Source: a virus. From it: 25,423 nucleotides of DNA. Made by a program: the position numbers and the translations under genes. Every line of letters begins with the position of its first letter. Positions within the stretch are counted from its first letter, which is position 1. A model generated the notes under the pieces. It did no database searches, was not told the origin of the DNA, and saw only the letters and a list, made by a program, of their open reading frames with translations. The stretch spans positions 1 through 25,423 of IMG/VR virus record IMGVR_UViG_3300046718_000123; one strand, written 5' to 3'. This document shows, one piece after another, positions 1 through 10,534 of this stretch.

Positions 1-1
1 C

Positions 2-253
2 CGAGCCTTAAAGGACGGTTGGTGCACGATACTGTTCAACAATTTCCTGGCAAAGAAAATGCCCACCATGACAATGAGCGGCGGCAATACCGCGGAGCTA
101 TACAAAAACGACGGCCGGCTGAAAATGGCGCAATCGTTGGTGGAGCAGCATCCAGACATCGTGCGCGTGACGCAAAAATGGGGGCGACCACAGCATCACG
201 TTGATTATCGCCAATTCAGGGCCAACAAACTAATACCCGCAAAGCAGCCATGA
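2..253 (+). CDS. Partial hypothetical protein (5' end outside window)
   Basis: The frame is open from the window's first bases to TGA at 251-253, so this is probably the C-terminal part of a longer gene. Internal ATGs at 59, 68 and 74 could start a short 57-64 residue protein, but none has a clear ribosome binding site. Third-position G/C is high both upstream and downstream of these ATGs, which favours a continuing gene. The visible product has a short hydrophobic patch near its start and a basic, Gln/His-rich C-terminus. Its stop overlaps the next start (ATGA at 250-253), as in a coupled operon. I do not recognise the family and assign no function. Confidence 0.45.
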   Translation, partial: RALKDGWCTILFNNFLAKKMPTMTMSGGNTAELYKNDGRLKMAQSLVEQHPDIVRVTQKWGRPQHHVDYRQFRANKLIPAKQP

Positions 254-546
254 ACGAAACCCGCGACCTGTTCGAATTCCCGCGCGCCCGCACCTCTGAC
301 CCGGCCACAAGCCACGGCGCCGCCCGGCGCGTGCCCGAATTCGACGCCAACCACTTCGGGCGGATCATGGACGCGCTGCGCCAGGGGCCGGCGACGTTCC
401 ACGAAATCGCGGCGCGCACCGGCTTGGACGGCCAGCAAACGAACAAACGCCTGCCCGAACTCGAGCGCCTTGGCGCGGTCGTCAGGACCGGCGAGACGCG
501 GCCAAGCCCGGCGGGGAGACAATGCGCGGTGTGGCGGGCGGTCTAA
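250..546 (+). CDS. Winged-helix DNA-binding protein
   Basis: A 98-residue protein. Near residues 15-25 it has the TSDPATSHGAA-type motif common in small phage proteins. It is followed by a helix-turn-helix-like segment (about residues 38-75: a GPATFHEIAARTGL helix-turn, then QQTNKRLPELERLG as recognition helix) and a short beta wing ending in VWRAV. This layout matches MarR-like winged-helix phage proteins. A role in early transcription or as an accessory replication factor is inference; no operator is visible. The start overlaps the upstream stop (ATGA) and its own stop TAA at 544-546 shares a base with the next ATG, so translation is probably coupled. Confidence 0.7.
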   Translation: MNETRDLFEFPRARTSDPATSHGAARRVPEFDANHFGRIMDALRQGPATFHEIAARTGLDGQQTNKRLPELERLGAVVRTGETRPSPAGRQCAVWRAV

Positions 547-743
547 TGGCGAATCTACTCTATGGCCTATGGCTCGATAGTCAGGCATGGGAACCGCGGC
601 CGGTATTTGCGCGCGCTCGGATGCGGAATAGGCGCGCCCGTGAGGCCGTCGAAATGCTCCCGCCGTACATAGACAGCCGGTCGGACAACATCGCGGCGCT
701 GGCGCCGAATTTGGCCGCGCTGCGGCCCTTTCTGAAGCCATGA
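546..743 (+). CDS. Hypothetical small protein (65 aa)
   Basis: The frame starts at ATG 546, whose first base is the last base of the preceding stop (TAATG), and ends at 743. An alternative ATG at 522 lies inside the previous gene, so 546 is preferred. The product begins MANLLYGLW and is rich in Arg and Ala, with no recognisable domain, signal peptide or membrane segment. Its stop TGA overlaps the next start at 740 (ATGA). Support is the tight coupling on both sides and agreement with the surrounding operon. Function unknown. Confidence 0.5.
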   Translation: MANLLYGLWLDSQAWEPRPVFARARMRNRRAREAVEMLPPYIDSRSDNIAALAPNLAALRPFLKP

Positions 744-955
744 CGCGCTATGCTTCCGAGCTAGAGCGCGAATTGGCGGCGCGACTCCTGCTGGATGCCA
801 TATCCGCCGAGCCCGACTATCCGGAGGAAGCAAATGCGCGCGTATCTGACAACCGTTTTGCTCGTAGCGTTAGGCTTATTCTCGACCGCGGCGAATGCGG
901 GGTTCTGGTCGGAACTGTTCAAGCGTTGCCCGACAATCTGGAATTGAAACCGTGA
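740..955 (+). CDS. Hypothetical small protein (71 aa)
   Basis: It starts at ATG 740 (ATGA overlap with the upstream stop) and ends at TGA 953-955, which overlaps a GTG start at 952 (GTGA). The product has an acidic helical N-terminus followed by an Arg/Leu-rich, mildly hydrophobic second half; no family is recognised. Couplings at both ends are the main evidence. From 834 onward a second frame with its own strong ribosome binding site encodes a signal-peptide-like product, so the two genes would overlap almost completely. Either the two coexist, or only the nested one is real. Confidence 0.45.
   Translation: MTRYASELERELAARLLLDAISAEPDYPEEANARVSDNRFARSVRLILDRGECGVLVGTVQALPDNLELKP
834..947 (+). 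CDS. Nested short secreted peptide (37 aa)
   Basis: ATG at 834 is preceded by GGAGGA at 823-828 with a 5-base spacer, one of the clearest ribosome binding sites in the early region. The 37-residue product starts MRAYLTTVLLVALGLFSTAANAG: a charged residue, a hydrophobic stretch of about 14 residues, then an ANA|G type signal peptidase site near residue 22. The mature part would be about 15 residues and contains one Cys. The frame lies inside the 740-955 gene in another frame. Nested secreted proteins recall Rz1-type spanin arrangements, but there is no lipobox and no Rz-like partner, so a lysis role is only speculation. Confidence 0.5.
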   Translation: MRAYLTTVLLVALGLFSTAANAGFWSELFKRCPTIWN

Positions 956-1050
956 AGCGCGTGCTCGCCTGGATGCTCGACCACTGGCCGCAGCTTGCCG
1001 CGGTCGCTGCCGGGCTCACCCTGTTCGCGCTCATAATGCTAAACCGATAA
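952..1050 (+). CDS. Short single-pass membrane peptide (32 aa)
   Basis: GTG at 952 overlaps the upstream TGA at 953-955 (GTGA) and the frame ends with TAA at 1048-1050. The 32-residue product has a basic start (MKRVLAWMLDHW) and one hydrophobic helix, roughly residues 13-29 (PQLAAVAAGLTLFALIM), ending in NR. It resembles other tiny inner-membrane peptides of phage operons. No specific family is recognised. The coupling and the clean transmembrane segment are the evidence; small size keeps confidence moderate. Confidence 0.45.
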   Translation: MKRVLAWMLDHWPQLAAVAAGLTLFALIMLNR

Positions 1051-1134
1051 ACGATCAACGCCGGGAAAAGCGCGGTTGGGCAACGGCCGCGCCTTCCTGC
1101 CACAACAGGATACCGGCAACCCATAGGAGCAAGA

Positions 1135-1389
1135 ATGGCAAGCCATACCCCCGGAGGTCTAACCCGCTGCAAAGCCTGCGGGGTGCATTTGGAAGTCGTC
1201 GGGCGCAACGCTTTTTGCATCAACCGGCGCTGCAAGATGCGGCAGAAGTGGTTTCGATGGGGAAAGCCGCCCGGCGATTACGACCTTGAACAATTAGCGT
1301 CGGAACTCTACCCGAAGCAAGCAATTTTCCACAAGGTTTCACGGCGCACCTTGTTACCTAAATCGGTTGCAATTCCAGAATCAGCGTAA
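1135..1389 (+). CDS. Zinc-ribbon protein (84 aa)
   Basis: ATG 1135 is preceded by an AGGAGC ribosome binding site. The 84-residue product contains CKAC at residues 12-15 and a second Cys pair at 28 and 33 (CINRRC), a four-cysteine arrangement fitting a zinc ribbon. The remainder is basic and Lys/Arg/Trp-rich, compatible with nucleic-acid binding. It lies directly upstream of the replication protein, so an accessory role in replication or early gene control is plausible, but this is inferred from position. An 85-bp leader (1050-1134) precedes it and an 89-bp gap with a small hairpin follows. Confidence 0.65.
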   Translation: MASHTPGGLTRCKACGVHLEVVGRNAFCINRRCKMRQKWFRWGKPPGDYDLEQLASELYPKQAIFHKVSRRTLLPKSVAIPESA

Positions 1390-1422
1390 ACTACCAAAGC
1401 CGGGACAACGGGTAGCTCCCGC

Positions 1423-1440
1423 GTTCCGCCTGTACGGAAC
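1423..1440 (+). other. Small inverted repeat upstream of the replication gene
   Basis: A perfect 6-bp stem (GTTCCG at 1423-1428 with CGGAAC at 1435-1440) encloses a 6-base loop. It lies about 40 bases before the replication gene start. There is no adjacent T-run, so it is not a terminator of the usual kind; it could be an operator or a weak RNA hairpin. A stem this short can occur by chance. Confidence 0.25.
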
Positions 1441-1478
1441 TCACCGGCGCCTTTTTCTCCAACCCTACAGGGGGTCCA

Positions 1479-2156
1479 ATGCCAGACCGCGTACTACGGG
1501 CAGAATTGCTCACCTCCGAGGCTTGGCTCGGCCTCAAAAACAACGATGATCGCGTATGCTGGATCGTCCTATTGCTCAACGCCGACACTTTAGGAAATCA
1601 ACCCGGCGGCCTCAATCGCTTGGTGCATTTGTGGCGCCACGCGGGAATCGACATGCCGGAAAAGGCCGCCAAAGTGCTGGTCGAGCTCGTCGACGTGGAC
1701 CTGATACGGCGGTATGAGGACGACGGCAAGCCCTACCTCCACATCCCCCGCTTCCGTTCCCGTTTGCGCTATTTACACCGGCTTTATCCCATTTCCCCTT
1801 GGACAACAAACGAAGAAAAACAACGCATTAGAAAAAATTCACCGGAGAATCACAGCGAATCACCGGGGCGCACCGGTGAATCACCGCTAGGGGTTAGGGT
1901 TGGGGTAGGGGTTAGGGTTGGGGAAAAAACAAAGTCAAAAGCTTTGGTCGCCTCCGGCTCCCGGCTCCCTGACGGTTGGGAACTTCCAAACGAATGGCGG
2001 TCATGGGCTGAACACCTCACCGGCTGGGATGAGGAAAAAGTGCTGCGTGAGTCCCTCATTTTCCGCGATTACTGGCACGGGAAAGCCGGCTCCGATGCCC
2101 GTAAGGTCGACTGGCTCGCCACATGGCGCAACTGGATCAGGAGGTCCGACAAATGA
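1479..2156 (+). CDS. Phage replication protein (DnaT/O-like)
   Basis: The 225-residue product has the two-part layout of phage replication initiators and helicase loaders. The N-terminal part (about residues 1-108) begins MPDRVLRAELLTSEAW and ends in an IRRYEDDGKPYLHIPRFRSR-type winged-helix segment, typical of the phage family with MxxRxLR starts. A low-complexity linker (about 110-160) follows. The C-terminal part contains LPDGWELPNEWRSWA, FRDYWHGKAG and DWLATWRNWIRR, the conserved tail of DnaT/O-like proteins that contacts host replication machinery. ATG 1479 follows a purine-rich AGGGGG site. The linker DNA carries G-rich tandem repeats and short iteron-like repeats, suggesting the origin lies inside the gene as in lambda O. 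Its stop overlaps the next start (ATGA). Confidence 0.8.
   Translation: MPDRVLRAELLTSEAWLGLKNNDDRVCWIVLLLNADTLGNQPGGLNRLVHLWRHAGIDMPEKAAKVLVELVDVDLIRRYEDDGKPYLHIPRFRSRLRYLHRLYPISPWTTNEEKQRIRKNSPENHSESPGRTGESPLGVRVGVGVRVGEKTKSKALVASGSRLPDGWELPNEWRSWAEHLTGWDEEKVLRESLIFRDYWHGKAGSDARKVDWLATWRNWIRRSDK
1804..1923 (+). other. Candidate replication origin within the replication gene
   Basis: Three elements follow one another inside the linker-coding part of the replication gene: an A-rich stretch (about 1804-1840), three copies of GAATCAC (1847-1853, 1857-1863, 1878-1884) with a related TTCACCGG at 1838-1845, and a G-rich tandem repeat (1888-1923). Iterons beside an AT-rich unwinding zone inside the initiator gene is the lambda O plan. 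The assignment is by analogy. Confidence 0.4.
1888..1923 (+). repeat. Two exact 18-bp G-rich tandem repeats (G-quadruplex potential)
   Basis: TAGGGGTTAGGGTTGGGG occurs twice in direct tandem, at 1888-1905 and 1906-1923, without a mismatch. Six runs of three or four G are separated by one to three bases, which satisfies the usual pattern for an intramolecular G-quadruplex on the + strand. In the replication gene frame it encodes a Gly/Val/Arg linker (GVRVGVGVRVG), so it is in frame and does not disrupt the protein. Confidence 0.9.
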
Positions 2157-2479
2157 AATGCTGGAACCCGCAATGCAACAACGTCCTTTCGACCAAAGCC
2201 GTTACCTGTCCCGCATGCGGATGGGACAAACCGGGCCGGGAGAATCCAATCGACCCGCAATGGTGGAGATGCTCGGACACAGATCAGGCGGGGAACCGAT
2301 GCGCTAAACCGGGTTCCCTGTCCGAATCGACCCGCGGCGGTGGCCCGTGGTTTTGCCATCAGCATTATCCCCCCTTCCGATCAAGGGGCTACGTCCGCAC
2401 CCCTCCCCCCCAAGGATTTCAGAAAATCGGAGCCTTGGCCCGAGCTGCAACCAGAGAACCCGGCTCCGACGATGTGTGA
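2153..2479 (+). CDS. Small zinc-binding protein (108 aa)
   Basis: ATG 2153 overlaps the upstream stop (ATGA) and is preceded by a strong AGGAGGT site at 2139-2145, so it is preferred over the ATG at 2123. The N-terminus has Cys at residues 3, 8, 19 and 22 (CWNPQC then CPAC), a zinc-ribbon arrangement. A second cluster (Cys40, Cys50, Cys68, His71) could form another zinc site. The C-terminal 35 residues look disordered. Small double-zinc proteins are often found next to phage replication genes, but their roles are mostly unknown; nucleic-acid binding is inference. It is the last gene before a strong terminator. Confidence 0.7.
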   Translation: MKCWNPQCNNVLSTKAVTCPACGWDKPGRENPIDPQWWRCSDTDQAGNRCAKPGSLSESTRGGGPWFCHQHYPPFRSRGYVRTPPPQGFQKIGALARAATREPGSDDV

Positions 2480-2504
2480 CTGTTGCAAAAACCCCACAAT
2501 CCGC

Positions 2505-2532
2505 TTGACATCCCCATGACTTAGCGCGCAAT
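2505..2532 (+). promoter_or_regulatory. Possible sigma70-type promoter
   Basis: A perfect -35 hexamer TTGACA at 2505-2510 is followed after 16 bases by CGCAAT (2527-2532), a weak match (3 of 6) to the -10 consensus. It lies in the longest non-coding gap, upstream of the terminator, and could drive a short RNA or, with read-through, the terminase operon. The poor -10 keeps confidence low. Confidence 0.25.
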
Positions 2533-2593
2533 CTCCGCCAAACCGTCGACCCGAAAGGCCGACTCCTTGCGTCTCATGGTGCGGCTCCTTCCT

Positions 2594-2622
2594 ACCCCTT
2601 CGGGCAACCGAGGGGGTTTTTT
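2594..2622 (+). terminator. Rho-independent terminator
   Basis: A 10-bp stem (2594-2603 with 2608-2617, one G-U pair) is capped by a GCAA tetraloop of the stable GNRA type. A run of six T (2617-2622) follows, overlapping the last stem base. It lies after the early/replication operon and 19 bases before the terminase small subunit start, so it probably separates early from late transcription. If the phage has an antiterminator, read-through here would switch on the packaging and structural genes; that is inference. Confidence 0.9.
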
Positions 2623-2640
2623 CTGTGCGAATTGATCCCG

Positions 2641-2949
2641 ATGGCAGCCCGCACCAAGCGCACCGAACTGGACAAGGAATGGCGGTCGAGAATCCAGACA
2701 GGTGTGATACTGAAACGCCTTCAAGATCATTTGTCTGGCGCGCTCGAATTGAGCACAACGCAAATCAAAGCCGCCGAGATTCTGCTTCGCAAATCCATCC
2801 CCGATTTGAGCGCGACCACGATCAGCGGCGATGCTGACAATCCCCTCGCTGTCGAAGTCACCGACGCCCTCGCTTCCCTGCTTCAACGACCTGCTGTTGC
2901 AGATGGGGAAGAAGGAATTGCGGGCGCGAATGGCAGCACTGTCCAATGA
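2641..2949 (+). CDS. terS: Terminase small subunit
   Basis: The 102-residue product begins MAARTKRTELDKEW and contains the segment IKAAEILLRKSIPDLSATTI (about residues 43-62), a hallmark of phage small terminase proteins. These bind the packaging site on phage DNA and recruit the large subunit. The C-terminus is acidic and Gly/Ala-rich. No strong ribosome binding site is seen; a TTG at 2632 is an alternative start three codons upstream. It overlaps the large terminase gene by 47 bases, which fits their joint role and order. It begins directly after the terminator, so it is probably the first late gene. Confidence 0.75.
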   Translation: MAARTKRTELDKEWRSRIQTGVILKRLQDHLSGALELSTTQIKAAEILLRKSIPDLSATTISGDADNPLAVEVTDALASLLQRPAVADGEEGIAGANGSTVQ

Positions 2950-4264
2950 GCAAGCTTACGCATTGCTCTACAGTTGGGAATTCTGGGCGCGACCAGATCA
3001 GCGATTGCCCCCCGGCAACTGGCCTGGATGGCTCTTGCTCGCCGGCCGCGGATTCGGCAAAACTCGCACAGGCGCGGAGGTCGTCCGATCTTGGGCGCGT
3101 CATTTCCGATTCGTCAACCTTATCGCCGCAACAAGCGATGATGCTCGCGACATTATGGTCGAAGGCGAGTCGGGAATTCTGGCTATATGTCCGCGGCACG
3201 AGCGGCCGTTCTATCGTACGTCTAAATCACGCCTTGAATGGCCTAATGGCAGCCGCACGCTCATATTCACCGCCGACGAGCCGGAAAGATTGCGCGGCAA
3301 GCAGCACGAAAAATTGTGGGCCGACGAAGTCGCAGCGTGGCGCTATCCCGAATCATGGGATCAAGCCATGATGGGTTTGCGCCTCGGCAAAAATCCTCAA
3401 GTCGTTGTCACCACGACACCGCGCCCGACGCCGTTGGTGCGTGAGTTGATCGCGTCGCCAGGTTGGATCGTCACGCGGGGAACAACGTATGACAACCGTG
3501 AAAATCTCGCGCGCAAATTCTTTGACAAGGTCATCACTAAGTACGAAGGCACCAGACTCGGGCGCCAGGAACTCAACGCCGAATTGCTCGACGATAATCC
3601 GCGTGCGCTTTGGCAGCGAGACAACATCGACCGATTTCGTTGTAACGTTGCGCCGACTCTTTCGCGCGTTGTCGTCGGACTCGACCCCAACGTAAAAAAC
3701 AGGGATCGCGTCGAGCTCGCCAAGTCATCTGACATTCTTGACGAGGCCGGCGTCGTTGTCGCTGGCACTGCCTACGTCGACAACAAGCAGCATTTTTTCG
3801 TGCTCGGCGATTACTCGCTCGACGAAGGGCCGAATGTGTGGGGCGGCGCTGCGGTCAAGGCATACCGCGATCATTCCGCAGATCGCATCGTCGGCGAAGT
3901 GAACAACGGCGGCGACATGGTCGAGGCGACCATCCGCAACGTCGATCAGAACGTCAGCTATAAATCCGTGACCGCATCGCGCGGCAAGGCAATCCGCGCC
4001 GAGCCGATCGCAGCTTTGTACGAGCAAGGTCGCGTGCATCACGTCGGCAGTTTTCCGAAACTCGAAGACGAAATGTGCGACTTCGATCCGATCACCACGA
4101 CGAAATCGCCCAACCGCATGGACGCGCTTGTGTGGGCACTCACCGAATTGTCGGCCGATGATTCGACCGGCATGTTGGAATTCATGCGCGGCCAGGCATC
4201 CGCCGTGCAGCCTGTCGCACCGAAGTATCCGACTCCGACTATCGTCACCGGCTGGCCCGGTTGA
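2903..4264 (+). CDS. terL: Terminase large subunit (packaging ATPase and nuclease)
   Basis: Numbered from ATG 2903 (453 aa), the ATPase shows Walker A GRGFGKT at about residues 48-54, Walker B LWADE with catalytic Glu about 142, and the coupling motif VVTTTPRP about 168-175. The C-terminal RNase H-like nuclease starts at VVGLDPN (Asp about 261), with VGEVNNGGDMV and SPNRMDALVWAL further on. This is a T4 gp17-like/Terminase_6 protein that pumps DNA into the prohead and cuts it. ATGs at 2831 and 2930 are alternatives; 2903 is chosen because related proteins usually start about 25-30 residues before the ALLYSWEFWARP segment. None of the three has a clear ribosome binding site. It overlaps terS. 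Confidence 0.95.
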   Translation: MGKKELRARMAALSNEQAYALLYSWEFWARPDQRLPPGNWPGWLLLAGRGFGKTRTGAEVVRSWARHFRFVNLIAATSDDARDIMVEGESGILAICPRHERPFYRTSKSRLEWPNGSRTLIFTADEPERLRGKQHEKLWADEVAAWRYPESWDQAMMGLRLGKNPQVVVTTTPRPTPLVRELIASPGWIVTRGTTYDNRENLARKFFDKVITKYEGTRLGRQELNAELLDDNPRALWQRDNIDRFRCNVAPTLSRVVVGLDPNVKNRDRVELAKSSDILDEAGVVVAGTAYVDNKQHFFVLGDYSLDEGPNVWGGAAVKAYRDHSADRIVGEVNNGGDMVEATIRNVDQNVSYKSVTASRGKAIRAEPIAALYEQGRVHHVGSFPKLEDEMCDFDPITTTKSPNRMDALVWALTELSADDSTGMLEFMRGQASAVQPVAPKYPTPTIVTGWPG

Positions 4265-4276
4265 AAGGAAATTGAA

Positions 4277-4621
4277 ATGGCAAACGTCACACTCAATGCA
4301 CCGGCCGGCGCCGTGGGCGCTGTCATCGGCAGCGATGGCAATTCATACGCGATCAGCGCGGGCACGGTCAGCATTCCTTCGAACGCGGTGGGGCCGGGGC
4401 TGTTCGCCGCCGGCTACACGTTTTCCGCTGGGACCACAGGAAAAACCGGCCTCACCGGTAGCACCGGACCCACAGGCGGGGCAGGCGCAGCCGGTGCCAA
4501 AGGTGGCACAGGTGGAACCGGAACGACCGGCACAACCGGATCGTCGACGGGCAACACCGGGGCGACGGGTGTGACGGGTCAGACCGGCAACACCGGACCT
4601 ACCGGCGCGACGGGGAGCTAA
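4277..4621 (+). CDS. Short collagen-like protein A
   Basis: A 114-residue protein with a globular N-terminal part (about residues 1-50, [14 protein letters not shown] start) and a C-terminal run of Gly-X-Thr/Ala triplets (about 52-113), as in bacterial and phage collagen-like proteins. Few prolines are present; Thr and Ala dominate, as is usual in prokaryotic collagens. An AAAGGAA ribosome binding site lies 6 bases before ATG. It is paralogous to the next gene: both share MA, APA, a DG turn and a TL/SIP segment before the triplets. Such proteins often form trimeric stalks or flexible fibres on virions; a head- or tail-decoration role is inferred. Confidence 0.75.
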   Translation: MANVTLNAPAGAVGAVIGSDGNSYAISAGTVSIPSNAVGPGLFAAGYTFSAGTTGKTGLTGSTGPTGGAGAAGAKGGTGGTGTTGTTGSSTGNTGATGVTGQTGNTGPTGATGS

Positions 4622-4624
4622 CCG

Positions 4625-4972
4625 ATGGCCGACCTTATCTTCGATGCACCGGCCGCATATGTCGGCCAAAATGTCGCGGTCGACGGGCAGATGATCGCCG
4701 TCGCATCCGATGGCACGCTGACGCTGCCCGCGGGGACGTATACGCAAAACGTCATCGCGTCGCTGTTGTCCGCGGGTTTCAACTGGCAGCATGGGCCAAC
4801 CGGCGCGCTCGGCGGCAATCCTGCGACCGGATCAACCGGCACGACAGGCACAACCGGCACGACAGGCAGCACCGGCTCGACCGGCAACACGGGCCATGCA
4901 GGCGGCCCGACGGGCGTTACCGGTGGCACAGGTGGCACGGGCTGGACCGGTCACGCAGGCCCGCACGGATGA
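4625..4972 (+). CDS. Short collagen-like protein B (paralogue of A)
   Basis: A 115-residue protein built like its upstream neighbour: N-terminal globular part (about residues 1-55, [14 protein letters not shown] start) and Gly-X-Thr triplets from about 57 to the end, with one register break near HAGGPTG. A GGGGAG ribosome binding site sits 7 bases before ATG. Similar length, start and layout suggest tandem duplication. Its stop overlaps the next start (ATGA at 4969-4972). It is probably a virion surface component, possibly assembling with A, but no direct evidence for location exists in the sequence. Confidence 0.75.
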   Translation: MADLIFDAPAAYVGQNVAVDGQMIAVASDGTLTLPAGTYTQNVIASLLSAGFNWQHGPTGALGGNPATGSTGTTGTTGTTGSTGSTGNTGHAGGPTGVTGGTGGTGWTGHAGPHG

Positions 4973-5142
4973 CACTAGAGGAACGGCAAGAGGCGAGCGA
5001 GCGGCGCATTCTCGCGCTGTCGTTCGCGCTTGCCAACCTTTCCGAGATGGTGTCCGACTTGGCTGTCGTCGTGCGCGAATTGGTGCTTTCGAATCAATCG
5101 ACGCTCCCGCCGGCCGAATACGTCCCGACAAGGCGGCACTAA
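4969..5142 (+). CDS. Small helical protein upstream of portal (57 aa)
   Basis: ATG 4969 overlaps the previous stop (ATGA) and TAA at 5140-5142 abuts the portal ATG at 5143. The 57-residue product begins with a charged helix ([13 protein letters not shown]) followed by an amphipathic Leu/Val-rich helix to about residue 42, then a short polar tail. It could oligomerise as a short coiled coil. The coupling between the collagen-like genes and the portal supports real translation. No family is recognised. Confidence 0.6.
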   Translation: MTLEERQEASERRILALSFALANLSEMVSDLAVVVRELVLSNQSTLPPAEYVPTRRH

Positions 5143-10222
<5,080 letters not shown>

Positions 10223-10225
10223 TCC

Positions 10226-10528
10226 ATGTATAACATCGTGTTGAGCGGCACCGCTGGACCGGAACCCGACATCGCGAAGGCGCGCGTCTATCAGGACGGA
10301 GCGAAGGTAGCGGAAGTCGACGCCGCAGCGGGACAGGCATTCAGCGTGACGCTAACGCATCCAGGCGACGCGACGATCCAAATCACGCATTCTTTCGTCG
10401 ATGGTGCGGGTAATGAATCCGCGCAAGGGCCGGCTCTGGCCGTTGTCGTGCCGCCCGTTCCTGATCTGACCGCGCCGGCTGCGCCCACGGGACCGATGAC
10501 GCTCGTTTCGGTTGTTTGGGTGCCGTAA
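10226..10528 (+). CDS. Ig/FN3-like small protein (100 aa)
   Basis: The 100-residue protein looks like one Ig- or FN3-like beta-sandwich (about residues 1-78, with strands YNIVLSGT, KARVYQDGAKVAEV, FSVTL and ATIQITHSFVDGAGNES), then a Pro-rich linker with LTAPAAPTGP. It starts three bases after the propeller gene stop, preceded by a GGAG site. The previous protein ends in a similar TTAPAKP phrase, so the two may once have been a single chain or may interact on the virion. Function beyond decoration or adhesion is unknown. Confidence 0.6.
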   Translation: MYNIVLSGTAGPEPDIAKARVYQDGAKVAEVDAAAGQAFSVTLTHPGDATIQITHSFVDGAGNESAQGPALAVVVPPVPDLTAPAAPTGPMTLVSVVWVP

Positions 10529-10534
10529 ACCAAA

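Noticed and set aside
19-204. A 61-residue frame at the left edge
   Set aside because: It competes with the edge-spanning frame that ends in an ATGA coupling at 250, is Arg/His-rich and has no start signal.
1325-1333. TTTTCCACA, one mismatch from a DnaA box
   Set aside because: It is a single copy inside a coding gene and distant from the repeats; a chance match is likely.
1888-1923. Telomere-like TTAGGG repeat suggesting a linear replicon end or eukaryotic DNA
   Set aside because: It is internal, short, in frame within a phage replication gene and made of 18-bp units; a G-rich origin element explains it better.
2946-3371. A frame starting at an ATGA overlap with the small terminase stop
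   Set aside because: Walker A/B and nuclease motifs of the large terminase lie in a different frame across the same region; this frame has no family features.
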